This document shows positions 43,168 through 56,600 of a stretch of 64,000 nucleotides of DNA, piece after piece. The DNA is from Beroe forskalii. Taxonomy: Eukaryota > Ctenophora > Nuda > Beroida > Beroidae. The DNA lies in NCBI GenBank assembly GCA_011033025.1, contig WFMF01000051.1:434001-498000 (forward strand), read 5' to 3'. Within the stretch, counting starts at the first letter, position 1, and every line of letters begins with the position of its first letter. Below the pieces are notes generated by a model. That model made no database searches. It had not been told where the DNA came from and was given only the letters and a program-made list of their open reading frames with translations. The translations under genes and the position numbers were made by a program.

Positions 43168-46100
43168 AGTGGAGCTGATACGGTTTTCTTCCAGACCATG
43201 GTTAGCCTTATTTATTTTACTGGTTTTAGGTACTTAATAGGCACTTTCTCTTCTCAGTGAGTTGTTTGCAATTTTTTTCAAAAAATGCCTTTCATAGCTA
43301 TTTTATGGTCGTACTTCTTTTATTTTTACCTGCCAAAAGTTCTATTTGAGAGATTTGAATTCAGTCATAGTAATCACACTGCAAAATTACTTAATAGTTT
43401 CAAGTTATGCTTTATAATTACTAAGAGGCCATGATTTCCTCAGTGTTAGGTATCATTTTCTGATTTTATGGCAAAATAACTAGCTAATGCAGTTGCACTG
43501 ATGCAATAAGCTCTGCCATAGTCATAATTTTAGTGTAACAGTGTACTAATTATAACTTAACATATTATATCACCTTTTCTCTCAATCTGCCATGCTGTTA
43601 CTTACAACTTACAATATTTTATATCACCTCACTCACTGCTCAGTACTCCCAGCTCATAACCTCAAAATTTTCTTCTAAAAATTCTAATAATTTAATTGCA
43701 CAGGTTTATAATCCTATACTGTGTGCTGATGAGTGGGAAACATGAACATGTGTGCCATTGAAACAGTTATCTCTCAGGGAAACCAGTGCTGCCAAGAATC
43801 CTAATGTAAGCAGTTAATATTCCACTTTTCTATTATTTTGCTTATTAGGTACTCACCCTCAAAATTTTCAGTTTAAATTTCAAGAATTACTAAACTCAAA
43901 TTTAAGAAAAATTCCGCCTATTCTTTCCAAAATCCAATTTTGCCACCATATTGTTAATGGGCAATTTTGCCATGATATTACCGTTATGCTGTTTTTCGGC
44001 CCAATGAATTCCTGTAAATCTTATTCAGCATTAAACTGTAAAATTCTTGATTTTAGACCTTCTCGTAAACTCAATTTCCTTTCCAAGGGCAGCTGTTTCA
44101 AATTTCGCAGGGTTCGAAATCCTAAAATTTCAACACCTTATCAAAATTACCATTTTATTCTAATTTAATTAAGACTTTCCCTGAGAATTTGTCTCGGATC
44201 ATCAGTGAAGTTGCTCCCATAAATTTATCGTTTGAAGATAACAAAATATTACATTTCCGCACCAAATTACTCTCTAATTGACCATGGTCCCAACTCATGT
44301 GAAATACTGGGAACTTTCTACCGAAGTTGCACTTTCTGTTGGGCCCTTAATAGCAAGATAATGGAATAAAATCAAGTTGAGCGCCGTCCTGGCGCTCTGT
44401 TATCGCAAAATCCTACCAAATAAATTTATTCACCCATGGTGCCGGGCACCATTTACTGATAAATATTTCGCACATAATTACTCTTTTAACTGCTGCGAAG
44501 CATGAAAAATATATTACATGATATTTTGTATGGCTACAGAAGTCAACTAGAAACGTTATTGCAATTCAAATGCAATGCCTACGTATAATTCAATCAAATT
44601 TCAGCCTCCTAGCAAGTTAATAAGTTTTCACGTTCCAATCAAAATTTATCTCGAAAATTATCAAATTATAAATTTTCATAAAAATTAGAGAAGTTCATAA
44701 AATTAGATAACAGCCGCTTTAGAACTGTTTTAGCCACTTGTATGAGCCAGTATAACTGTGGCTATAAGGAATCATTTTAGTCATTATCATAGCCGCTTTA
44801 AAAGACAATAATTTAGGTAAAATGAAGCAACTTAAATTTATATTTGAATAATTACCAATTGGGTACCAAACTTGAAGAATACTATCTGAAATTTTGAGAA
44901 ATTATGAATTGATTGAATGCTTTGAAATTGAAACAATAATATCGAGACCAGCTATATTGCGCTATGGGAACATTGGATTGGTTATTGAAATTTTGGAAGA
45001 TTGTGGAAATTGCTATTGTTTTTGGATAAATTGATACGGAGAAAAATTTCGTCGGGAATATAATGTTTGAAGTTTAAAGTTTAATGATATGCTCAATGAT
45101 ATTTCAATGATACTGCTAATCAAGGTTAATGACAAGTCAATGATATGATACAAAGAATTTTAATTGATGTTGAGATTGCGCCATGTGGCCGGCCACGGGG
45201 TTGAAAGGATTTGTTAAAGGAAAATTTCGCGGGATGGGTTGCCGGTGGCTTTTATCGGTGGAGATGATCAGAAGATTAGTAAGCCATGTGCCCAACACTT
45301 CTGCTTCATGAGCCAGTAAAAGAACCGAGTTGATTACGACCATGAAAAGGGGAGAATTTCAATTATGGGGTTATTTTAAATGGTCGAGGAAATTGTAATC
45401 GTTATTATTGAATTTGAATTGTTATTGACTTTGTTTAGTACGTACGGCGCAGAATTTGAATATTATTGAGAGTTTTAAAGTTTAAATGAGAATATTATGC
45501 TGAATTTGAAAACTTGTCAGGGGTGGAATCAAATTTTGTTACCAGGGCCAGTAGGGTTGGTGGTATTGAGTCGGTACTGCTGTTTCCGAGTGGATGGAAA
45601 ACCTTTCATGCCTCACAGCATGAAGGGACGGAATCTGCTTTGAAGCTAGAGACCATAGGTGACGTGAAGGAACCAGTAGTATCAGTTCGATAGTCTATTG
45701 TAATATGTGAAATGTTTGAAAAGTTGACGGGGGTTTATTAATTTGAGTATGCAACGAATAGCTGGTCTCCATTCAATCAATATTTTACTACGCAAATTGA
45801 GTTGCAATAACAAGTTAAAAGGGGAAGTCAGGATTGAATCGTTTCCATTGATTTCGAGTGGATGGAAAACCGTCCATGCCCTTGTAGCATGGAAGGACGG
45901 AATCTGCTTTGACCCTAGGAACTTAGTGTGACGGTAAGAAATCAATAGGTGCACGGTTCAATCAAAATTTCTATTCAATGAAATTTGAGAATTTAATGCT
46001 GAAAATTAATCTTATTATCGTAATTAAATAAAATGTAACTTTAAAAGTTTTTGATAAGTTGCATATTTGCAGTTAAGATCGCATATAAAAATTTGTAAAC

Positions 46101-49100
46101 CATCGGCCAATTTATCTTTCTAAACTGGTTTGCGACAAACGCCAAAATTTATGAATATTTCAAAATTTCAGAACCTTAAATTTTAATTTCAAAACTTTTT
46201 AATATGCAGCAAATTTCTGTATCTTTGTGAAATCTAAAATTTTAATTCGTAAATAGATATTCAAAAAATTTCTGTATCAATAAATGGAGCATTCTTGCTT
46301 AATTAGGCCTGTTAATTGAAATTACTTCCCATTAATTAATATCATGATCCTTATTCATTACTGAGGAGTCCTCATAGCACGGAGTCTATAAATTGATATA
46401 ATCGATGCTATTCTGCAAACCAATCAAATTTACTAAATTTCAATTAGGAGAAAAAGCGAGACTGCAATTATCAACTTAATCAAAATCTAGGTTAGGTTGC
46501 TTTACTAGGTTACAAAGCTTTACTTATGCTAGAATCTTTACTTACACAAATATCACTTTGTGAATATTAAGAATTTATAAGGTTTACAATTGGATGCTTA
46601 TCTTAATAGCAATACACTTGGAATTGATAACTGAGTTAGTGGCAACATGGTTGACTGAGAGAAAAATAACTAGGAAAAGATTTCTGATAAAATGCTGTGG
46701 TAGAATTCTGGTAGAATAGTAAAATTTGTTTTGAAATTAGTCGATAAAATAACTTCGCTAACATACATGATAGCTCACCAAAAATTCAAAATGTGTGAAG
46801 GCGTATGTGCCAAAGTGCGTGATTCAAATTTGTACTTTAATTTGCTCAGTAAATTCAGTGTGATAAAATCTGTGAAATGAGTGATAAATTACGTGATAAA
46901 TGTTGTACTATACTTGTTTGCATCAGTAAAATTAGCATCTTTGATTTTAAAATTCCTGATAGTTTGCGTGAAGTGGCATAAAGTGTGTGTGAGTGAAACT
47001 GCGTCCAAATACTGTCAAAATTCATTCATCTTGCGTCATGCATACAATTTATGAATTTAAGTCGCGTAATAACGCATTTAACTTACTTCAATCAAATTTT
47101 AGAACATTCAGCACTTCTGCGCTCCAGCACAGAAGCTGCCAATACCTTCAAATTCATTTTCAGTACTACAAAAGTTTACTTTGAAAATCTAATTTTGATA
47201 ATTATCTATAGATATTCCCAATTCTGTAACTTTGTTCTAAATTTATCGTAACCTTTAATCGAAACAAAATAAAGGCAACCAAAATTTTGTCATTTTCTTA
47301 AATTTGAAAATAAAATTTATGCTTCTACGCAAATTTTCTCTTCTGACTTCAAAATTCTAATTTCCACTAAATTTTAGGTAATTTCATTTAGTTATAGGAA
47401 TCAATCACCTCTACCTTTTTATTTACTCAAATTATTGAGATGTTTAGATAAGTGTGAAAGTTATAATATTTTATTGTACAATGAGAACAGTACCCAAACT
47501 GTGCCGTGTTGAGCCTTCGACAGCAAGGTATTTTGTACATGGCTATCAAGACTAATTCGCTATAGGCCAAGATCCACGAATAAGTGAAAAAGTTGAAAAG
47601 TGATGTATAAGATGAACAATAAAAAATTATAGGTAAAATTCAGCAAAGTTTATCAAAATTTCAAATTAGTTACACCATTTAGTGAATTTAATAATATTTT
47701 ATTTCGAATTGCGCCACATTCTGCGCCCTATTTTTCATAAAATTTCGTCTGTCCTTCAAGACATTGAAACGTCCATTGCCCATTTCCAGTGTCGATCATA
47801 ATAAAATCTCGTGGCCACGAGTACACAAAATTGGAAACTATCGTCATACATTTTGAGATGAATGAAATAGTAATATAAGCTTGCCTTTCACGGCGGTGAG
47901 GACAAGCAGAATTATATGAAATTTTACTTCATGAGAAACTATTGACAAAAGGTCGACAATTTTCTGCAAAATTATTATAAATCTATCATTTGGAATATAA
48001 ATTTTCACAAAAATTCAGAAAAACAACTTCAAATTTTCAGTACTGTTGAAATTCAGCTCGAAACTTTCAGCTGTCACAGTTCATAAAGTCTGTGTTCCAG
48101 CTACAATAGGCCACAAATTTTCCAGAAAAGTTAGTTGTGTAGTCCTAGTCATGCAGAGTAAGAATAATAGCGAATTCTTGTAGAGGTGATTGATAACAAA
48201 ATTTCCCAAAATTCTCATTTTCCCAAAATTTCAGTCTCTATTGAGTATTGTGCGAATGTCTCTATTTCCAACATTCGTACCAATGATCCTCAAATTCAAA
48301 CTTATTAGGATTAACTAATTTCAATTTGGAATACTGAGGGACGATATTCACTGTCTACTTGGTAACCCAAAACCAAGATCAAATTAAACCTTGCTCTTTG
48401 GCAGGCAAGTCCGAATTATTGGAACTCTTAAAAATTCCGCAGAACTCTAACTTTGACTGCCTTAGTGATGCAGTACCACTTATAAAATTCAGCATGAATA
48501 ATTGCAAAACACCAAAATCTGTCCTAAATTGTATGAAGTGAAATTGTATGAAGTGAAATCGTATGAAGTGGGACGTGTGACGCCATGTCCGAACGACATT
48601 GCGGTATGAACGCGCACGCGCGTTCTTGCGTATGAAAGTGTAGAAATTAGTGGAGTCGAGTGAGTAAAATGAAATTAAAGCGAATTTGTGTACGAATGAA
48701 ATTTTGTGGTCGTCAATCGAAATTGAATGTGATTTATGTTAAGTGAGTCATGAAGTGAAAGTATATAGCATTTTATTACTATTCAACTACTTAATTACCC
48801 ACACATCAAGATCACATTTCTCTTTTTACGTATCAATGTCATTTTCCGTAAAACTTGCGAGTCACAGTACGTTAATTTAGTTTTATGTGATGCCACACAA
48901 CCTTACTATGTTAAGTTGAATCTTTTATATTGTAGAAGCATTCCAGTCAAAATAGGTATTGTTTGTCAGGGGTGGCCAGCCCAGACGTTCTTTTAATTCA
49001 TTGATTTCGTTGATTTTCTTGTACATTTGTTATTCGATTTATATTTGTTGATTACCTCGTTTTAACGCTATCAAATATTATTGATATCGTTAAATAACGC

Positions 49101-51129
49101 ACACGTTGCAGTGTGCTTTATGTCTATGAAATACACTTGTGCTTGTACACTTTGTTTACGAACAAATCTCTTTCACATGAATTTTATAAATGCATCAAAT
49201 TATAGGTTTTTACATGCATTGCATAATACGCAATGCATAAGCATGCATAACGTTACTATTTCAGACATGGCACAGACTCCGTCTTTGAAATATCATAACT
49301 TTTCTATTTCAGGCTGAATAACAGACCATATCCGCGATAATTACTTTTTCATTCTTAGGATCGCCTGTTTTTTGCTAATCAATTGTTTAAACAAGCATTA
49401 TGATCACCAAATTTTAAATATTTTAAGCATAAAAATTGTTATGAACCTAAAATGAATTCGGCTAATTTTCCCTAACTTTTGTTTTAAAAATATAGATCGA
49501 AATTTTACATTCATGTCATAACCAAAGCCAATGGATTTGAATACTTTAATCAACTTTATCAATCAAATTTTCTAATCTACTCTTCTAATCAATTTTCAAT
49601 CAACTTGTAAACCGAAAAAAAAAAAAAAAAGCTGGATTTATAAATATTACCAAATACTACGCATATGTACGTTGTGACGTAGATATTCGTGCTCAAATTT
49701 AACTGCCTTAGCAGCAAAATTTGACCGATATAATACTATGTTTGCTGCCTTTTGGAATTATATTCAATCAATAGTTATAGCGCAGCATAACTATTAGATT
49801 TCTGTAAATCTGATATGGCGATAAACATAAATGTTGAAATTTTTATTTTACTTTGTGTGCAAAGAAGTAGTTCAATTTATTTATTCTTATTTTGTGCCAT
49901 TCAGTTCTGTTCAATAGAGGCTGCACTATTAAATTTATCACAACACTGCGATCGCATTCAACTACAATTATAATTTCAACTCCAAATTTTATGGAACTAT
50001 AGTGCATCCCCTAAAAAGTAGTGCAGTTTATTTATTTATAGTCAGATGTCCGAAAGGTAAATGTATTGTGTTCCTCAAAATATTTTCTTTTTAATCTTAT
50101 TTATTGGATAAAGTCGAGAATCTAACTCAAAAGTGCTTCCAATAATGAGTTTGGTTACAAACTACTTATTTCAATTGCCACAATTATTTTGATGTCAAAA
50201 TTATTTTGAGCTAGAAGCTTGTAATGAATCATCTTAATTATTTTTTCAAATAGAAAATGTGGGTCATAAGTGGTCTTAAAGTCGTAATTAACTTTGAAAT
50301 TTGAAAATCCTAATAGCTAACTAAGAGCTAATATAAACTATCAGTATTTTCCAAGTATTTTGTGGTCATTGTCAATAGGAGTAGCACGCTATTATTATAC
50401 AAGGTTTAACTAAAATTGAAGGGTGGCATTTTGTTTGTAATTAGTTTCAAGTATTTCCAATTTTGTCACTTAGTTCACAGAATGCCCCAATTCCAAATTT
50501 AACCGAGCAGGTGTCATTTTTCAGTCAACTCGTCATATATCGCTCGTTTGAATATTTATTCGAAACAGTTCAAATTTCCAAATTCAAACGGGTGATAGCA
50601 GACGGGTAATTTTTAAATTGCTTTCAAAATGAGTTTTTAGAGTTCTAAATTGAACATTTTTCCTTTATAAACTGTAGTACTAGTAGTGAGAAGTCGTAGT
50701 AATAAGATATCGAATCATGATTATACTGCCTCTTGTCTTTAAATTTAGATTTGAAGTTCAGAGTATAAGTCGTCTGTGTTGGAATGATAATTTTGAAACC
50801 ATAAAGCAGTTCCGTTCGTTCAATCGAAATATACAAATTTTTCCCTACAGCTAAAAGCTGTCAAACTGAACTGTTTTATGAAACAATTTGTCCTGAGTAT
50901 ATTTTGTATTGTTAAAATTTATGTTCCTAAACTCTATGAAATCTTAACGTGAAGATTCAATCTGAAATGTTAGAATGTTACAAGTTTCCCGTCCTTACGA
51001 TAAGCTAATGTTTAACCCGTGTTAAGTACGGTAACTCTCGTGTTACTGTTTGTTTCGTTCAAGACCCATCAGGATGTTTTCCACCACGAGGGTGTGACGC
51101 CGAGGACGGCTCTTTTTGACTAAGGGAGA
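43168..51129 (+). other. interior of the LTR element: PBS-like site, 8 kb without genes, PPT
   Basis: No open frame above about 90 codons and no recognisable retroelement protein motif. The region is AT-rich (AAATTTC, TCAAAATTT words). TGGAGCTGATACGG at 43170 is the candidate primer-binding site, and AAGGGAGA at 51122-51129 the polypurine tract. One repeated hairpin lies at 45.6-45.9 kb. A poly-A of 14 lies at 49616-49630. Confidence 0.55.
45575..45935. repeat. duplicated hairpin unit (GAGTGGATGGAAAACC)
   Basis: Two copies (about 45585-45665 and 45855-45935) of GAGTGGATGGAAAACC, CATGCC, GCATG, GGACGGAATCTGCTTTGA. Each can form a stem: CCGTCCATGC pairs with GCATGGAAGGACGG. The stem is better conserved in the second copy. 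Function unknown. Confidence 0.6.
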
Positions 51130-52488
51130 TGTTATGCCCTCCCCCTCCGGGGGTAACCGAATCTCTCGCAGCCTAATATCCAGCAGCTGAGGAGCACGCG
51201 TAACTTGACACCGAGAGGACAGCCCCGCACAGGGAGAGACCGTGAGAGGCGGCGTGACGTCACTATCAGAGCCGCGCACGAGGCTGATACTCCTGAGGCC
51301 GAGAGACGAACTCAGTCGTGGCTACCTGTGTTCTCTAAGGAGTCACTGACACTGGGCTGGCCATCCTGGTCATATAGGTTAGCAGTCTGAATAGTACTTA
51401 GATTTTAACCTTCTTCCTCGTTCTCAATTACTTCAGCCAATTGCAGTTGACACTAGTATGATTAACTTCTTAGCTCTAGATAAGGCCTTCATGTTTTTAC
51501 CAGTTACCATGTTTTCAGGTGGTCGCTGAACCTATTCCCTACTTTCTGATCCTACTCATCTCATGATCCTTATCGACCTAACCAGACCACCTTAGCTTTC
51601 CTCACACTTTCCTCAGTAGGTTTCAATTACTATCTTTGTCCATAATATATTATTACCCGAGATTGGTCGTTCTTATATTCAGTTGCTGATTGTTGTTTCT
51701 ATGTGTTCTCATCAGTCTCATTCTATACTTTGATGATAACTTACTTTTACGACCTTGGATAACTTACCTTTACAACCTTATTTTAACATGGTTTAACTTC
51801 AGAACTCGACCTCAAGGCTATAGACATTCTCAACTATCCTCGCCACCTCCATCGTCACTTTGTGGGCATTTCATCCCCTTTTGAAGATTCAGGATCAAGA
51901 GCTTCTAAACTCGTAGACATTTACTAGATGTTATATTTACTTTAGAAAGATATAGTGTTTTCTATCAAAACCCATGTTCATTGTTCAATAGTTTATTTAT
52001 CAAAACGTCATGTTTTCTGGATTAAGATATGATATAGTTTTTATAGACTTGTTGAAGCATTTATTTATTCAGTTATTTATTTTCCAGCCATTTAAAGTGT
52101 CGTTGCTTATCTCACTCTTATCTTGATCCAAATTGGGCAGTGGGCAAATTCATGGTCTGGGTGGCAACTGTTATTCAATGCTAGAAAACTTGGCTCGATA
52201 CCCTTTCCCTGCTCTTAACTGAGCATAACTAACCAAGGCCTATGAATCCGTAAACCTATGAAAGTATAAGTTTTAGATTATTTCTATAGCCTAATGTGAC
52301 TGGAGCCTTGTGCCCACATCTGCACTAAACAAAATGTTACATTCTGTTACGTAGTAAGTATGAAAACTTACCTAACTTCCCCTTTACGGATTTGTAGTAG
52401 GAACTTCCCTGTTGCTCCTTACTCCTTTATCTAAAACCCCCTCGCACGTCCATAGATCCCAAAACCGGCCATACCCCAGCGATTAACA
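51130..52488 (+). repeat. 3' LTR (uninterrupted copy)
   Basis: TGTTATGCCC...GCGATTAACA, 1359 bp, preceded by the purine tract AAGGGAGA. This copy shows the LTR state without the LINE, plus about 110 bp (51417-51524) missing from the other copy. Confidence 0.75.
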
Positions 52489-52727
52489 TTGTGCCGATCA
52501 TTTTGGTACCATTTTTGTGAGGATTTGTCCAAGTCGATTTTTCATGTGACCCCCCTAGTAAAATGCATGTATTGCCGTAAAATTTTACTGTCGTAGGACA
52601 TAAGATGTTACCCTACCCTCGCGCGCGGCGCAACGTTCCACATTGGCATGGACGTCACTCGGATCGACGGATCGCGCCGCTCCAGTCAAAAAAATATACG
52701 GGCAACGTCCTAAAAACTCTAACCAGA

Positions 52728-52820
52728 TCCCTACTTTTACGCGCGCGCGCGGCCGCGGGTGCCTTGTCGTTTTCCGTTCGACGTTTTGTGACGACGTGAC
52801 GCCCCTGGTTAGGGGAAGCA
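52728..52820. repeat. GC-rich CTAACCAG repeat, second copy
   Basis: CTCTAACCAGATCCCTAC, TTTTACGCGCGCG, then CGCCCCTGGTTAGGGG: the same family and ends as 36073-36350. The two copies sit on either side of the LTR element. Confidence 0.65.
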
Positions 52821-52968
52821 ACGTCCGTCAAGTTACTATGGAATTAGTAAAATGAAAAATTCTTGAAGGTTGACGTCCTGAGGAAATCACTTTTAATTGG
52901 TTTTGTTTACCACTTTTTGTGAATTGTGTGATGGTTAAATACCATAAATTATCTATTCATTTCAAATC

Positions 52969-53560
52969 TGTTTGAATTGAAAAGAAATCTTTCTTCAAGA
53001 CATCAATCTGCAAGACTTTTCTCCAACTCTGTACTTGAACACCAACATGATCCCTTTAGGTAATGCAATGTTGAAAGCAGCAGGATCTAAGTGAGTCACA
53101 CCAAGATGAGTGGTGTGCAGGCATTTTCAGTCCAATACCTACCTCAGCTTTCAGGGTGTTTAAATGCAAGAGCTTTTTATGAGGTGGCCCCCAGCAGTCA
53201 CCCCCCCCCCCCTCCAGTACCAGGGTATAGCACCGTCAAGTGCAGTGACCACCTGCCTGAATGAAACTGAAATTTTCTCTTTGGTCTTGGTTTGTACTCC
53301 AAGCATGAAGAAATTTTAATTAAGCAAACACTTAGTGAAGAGAAGTAGAGGACCGGTGGAATGGTGGATGGATCCGGGTTATTTGTGTCCTTTTACATTG
53401 CATATTAATGAAATTAATGAGAGTGGCATGCTTCTCCTAAAAATCAGGGTTAAAACATATTTGAATTGAAAAGAAATCTTTCTTCAAGACATCAATCTGC
53501 AAGACTTTTCTCCAACTCCATACTTGAACACCAACATGATCCCTTTAGGTAATGCAATGC
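52969..53560 (+). repeat. about 100-bp direct repeat pair, 488 bp apart
   Basis: TTTGAATTGAAAAGAAATC, TTTCTTCAAGACATCAATCTG...CCCTTTAGGTAATGCAATG is present at 52969-53070 and 53457-53560. A partial third copy (TTTGAATTAAAAAGAAAAC, TTTCTTCAAGACA) lies at 57429, beyond the foldback element. This may be the repeated 5' leader of the LINE at 57.9 kb, interrupted by the foldback insertion. Confidence 0.7.
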
Positions 53561-53630
53561 ATCAGTACAATGTTTCAAATATGAATGTTGTACTGATGCA
53601 ATGATTGTTACATAGTACTTTGCATATATC

Positions 53631-56600
53631 GGCAGATGGGCACCTTGCAATCGGCGCCGATCAGCGCTGATCAGCGCCGACCCACCGCCGATCAGCGCCG
53701 ATCGGCGCTGATCAGCGCTGATCGGCGCTGATCAGCGCTGATCAGCGATTGATCAGCGCTGATCAGCGACACCGCCGATCAGCGCTGATCGGCGCTGATC
53801 AGCGCCGATGGAAAAAATTTTAAATTTCATCGGCGGTCGTCGGCGCTGATCAGCGCTGATCAGCGCCGATCAGCGCTGATCAGCGCCGATCGGCGATCAA
53901 TCAGCGCTGATCGGCGAAATTGGCCGCCGATCAGCGCTGATCAGCGCTGATCAGCGCCTACCAAAACACCAGCATAGGAGCCTTAGAAAACTCCATCGGC
54001 GCTGATCAGCGCTGATCAGCGCCGATCAGCGCTGATCAGCGCTGATCAGCGCCGATCGCTAACTTACTAAATTCGCATTGATATGGACATACGGGTATGT
54101 TTCCCTTAAAAATATAATTCCGGCTGGCCCTGGGATTATAGGCTTATTTAAACAAATATTCAAAAAAGTTAGTATCAAAATAAGCGGCCAGATAGTTTGA
54201 AGTACAATCATACAAACTACGATTTATTAACTTTGAAAGTCTGTACGTATAAGATGCGCCCATATCTCCCAACGCCCTAATTTCGTGAATTAGACGTTGA
54301 CTTTGAGAATATTGGACGCAATAATATTCGAAGTCCTGAGGTCATAATCGAACGTATTTCGTTCATAACTCGGCTCAGGATAGACGTATGATACCTTTAG
54401 TCTTTACTAATTTACTAGACCGCAACATTGTTACGACAGAGATGCGAAGTAACGGCACAGAGACTCCGTTATGACACAGAAACACCGTTACGACACATTA
54501 ACGGCGCAGTAACACTTTTAACTATAATTAGGCACAGTAACAACGTTACGACGCAGTAAAGCAGAAACACCGTTACGTCACAGTGACACAGTTACGACAC
54601 TGTAATGCTGTTTTGACACAGTAATGCCGTTACGACACAGTAACGTTGTTACGAAACAGTAAAGCCGTAACGACACAGTAACAACGTTACGACAGTATCG
54701 TCGTTACGACACAGTAACAACGTTACGACATAGTATCGCCGTTACGACACAGTATCGCCGTTAGGACTCAGTTACGTCGTTACGACTCAATAACGTCGTT
54801 AAAAAACACTAACACCGTAACGACACAGTAACACCGATACGACACAGTAACACCGATACGTCACAGTAACACCATTACGACACAGTAACAGTAACACCGT
54901 TACGACACAGTGTCACCATTACGGCGAAGTAACACCGTTACGACACAGTAACACCGTTACAACACAGTAAATGTTGTTACTTGTTAACCATCAAAAGCGC
55001 TATATCAACGGGCCTTAAAAGTAAAATGGCGTTTTCTGTCGTATTTGTGTTATTTTGGCTTTACGGCTAAATCCTAAATATGCAAACCGCCGATTCGGCG
55101 CCGAATCGGCGCCTTTAAGCGCCTATAATTTTTATTAGGCGCCTATACGGCGCCTTTTGGCGGTACCGCTTTTCGGCGCCTATAGGCGCCGATAGTTTTC
55201 GATCGTCGAATTATCGGCTTCTATAGGCGCCGATAGTTTTCGATCGTCGAACTATCGGCGCCGAAAAGCGCCTCTAAACCGCTTTTCGGCGACATCGGCG
55301 GTTTTCGACCGCCTATAGGCGCCTGTACGGCCATCACCGCCTATAAGTATAAGCGCCTATAGGCGCCTATCGTGATATTTTTCATGATCCACGGCCCGGT
55401 ACGAGTCTGAAGTATCGGCGCCTATATAATAGACGCCGATATTGATCTCTAGCTATCTGTGTTCTTCCTTATTTTTTCAGCGCCTATAGGCGCCGATGAA
55501 TTAAGGCAGCCCTAAACCCTTTAAATTGGGCTTGGGGGGTTAGGGTTAGGGTTTGGGTTAGGGTTTGGGTTGTTAGGGTTTGGGGCCAGGGTTAGGGTTT
55601 GGGGCCTTTGGGCCCAAGGTTTGGGGCCTGGGTTAGGCTTTGGGGTTTTTGGGTTTGGGTTAGGGTTTGGTTTGGGTTTGGGTTAGGGTTAGAGTTAAGG
55701 ATTGCCAGGCCTGGGTTTTTGGCAGTTTGGGTTGGGAGGGTCAGCCCAACCCAACCCTCACCCAAGCCAAAACCCTAACCCAAACCCTAACCTCAAACCC
55801 TAACCCAAACACTTAAACCTAACCCAAACCCTAACCCAAACCCTGAACCCCTAACCCAAAGCCTAAACTAAACCCAAACCCAAACCCTCTCCCAAACCCT
55901 AACTCTAGCCCAATTTAGGAGTTTAGGACTGCTTTAATTCATAGGCGCCTATAGGAGCCTATAGGCGCCTATAGAATTTAGGACGATGAATTCAGTACTT
56001 TGGCTGATAATTGACTCGAGGCTCAGCTAATAAAACTTGTCCTTGCCAATGCAGCACTGCCTTGCGTCTATAGGCGAAAATAAGGGGAATAGAACACAGA
56101 TTGCTAGAGATCAATATCGGTGCCTATAAGCGCCGATTCTTCAGACTCGTACCGGGCCGTGGATCATGAAAAATATCACGATAGGCGCCTATAGGCGCTT
56201 ATAGGCGGTGATGGCCGTACCGGCGCCTATAGACGGTCGAAAACCGCTGATGTCGCCGAAAAGCGTTGTATAGGCGCTTTTCGGCGCCGATAGGCGCCGA
56301 TAGGCGCCGATAATTCGACGATCGAAAACTATCGGCGCCGAAAAGCGGTACCGCCTATAGGCGCCGTTTAGGCGCTTAAAAACAGTTATAGGCGCCGATT
56401 CGGCGCTTTGCGGCGCCGAATCGGCGATTTGCATAAATAGGATTTAGCCGGCTTTACGGTGTAAGTGTGTCGTAACAATGTAACCGAGTCGTTGCACCGT
56501 TACTGATTCGTACTTGTAACGACGACCGACGTTACTGTGAGTGTGTCGTAACGGTGTTACTGTGTCGTAACGGCGTTACTGCGTCGTAATTACGGTGTTG

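Larger units (their letters stand above)
36351..52488 (+). mobile_element. LTR retrotransposon fossil, non-coding interior, with nested insertions
   Basis: Two copies of one sequence beginning TGTTATGCCC and ending GCGATTAACA (TG...CA ends) lie in direct orientation at 36351-43167 and 51130-52488. The right copy is about 1.36 kb uninterrupted. The left copy is the same LTR split by a LINE. Just after the left LTR is TGGAGCTGATACGG at 43170, a plausible primer-binding site. Just before the right LTR is the polypurine tract AAGGGAGA. The interior of about 8 kb has no long ORF. LTR identity looks high (about 98%) in the first 280 bp and last 500 bp and lower between, suggesting a fairly young element or later conversion. 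No target-site duplication was confirmed. Broken by insertion; superfamily unknown. Confidence 0.7.

Noticed and set aside
36351-52488. Alternative reading: 36351-36639 and 42204-43167 as 5' and 3' UTR of the LINE, with 51130-52488 as its internally deleted copy
   Set aside because: TG...CA ends, a PBS-like site right after the left copy and a polypurine tract right before the right copy fit LTRs better; not fully excluded.
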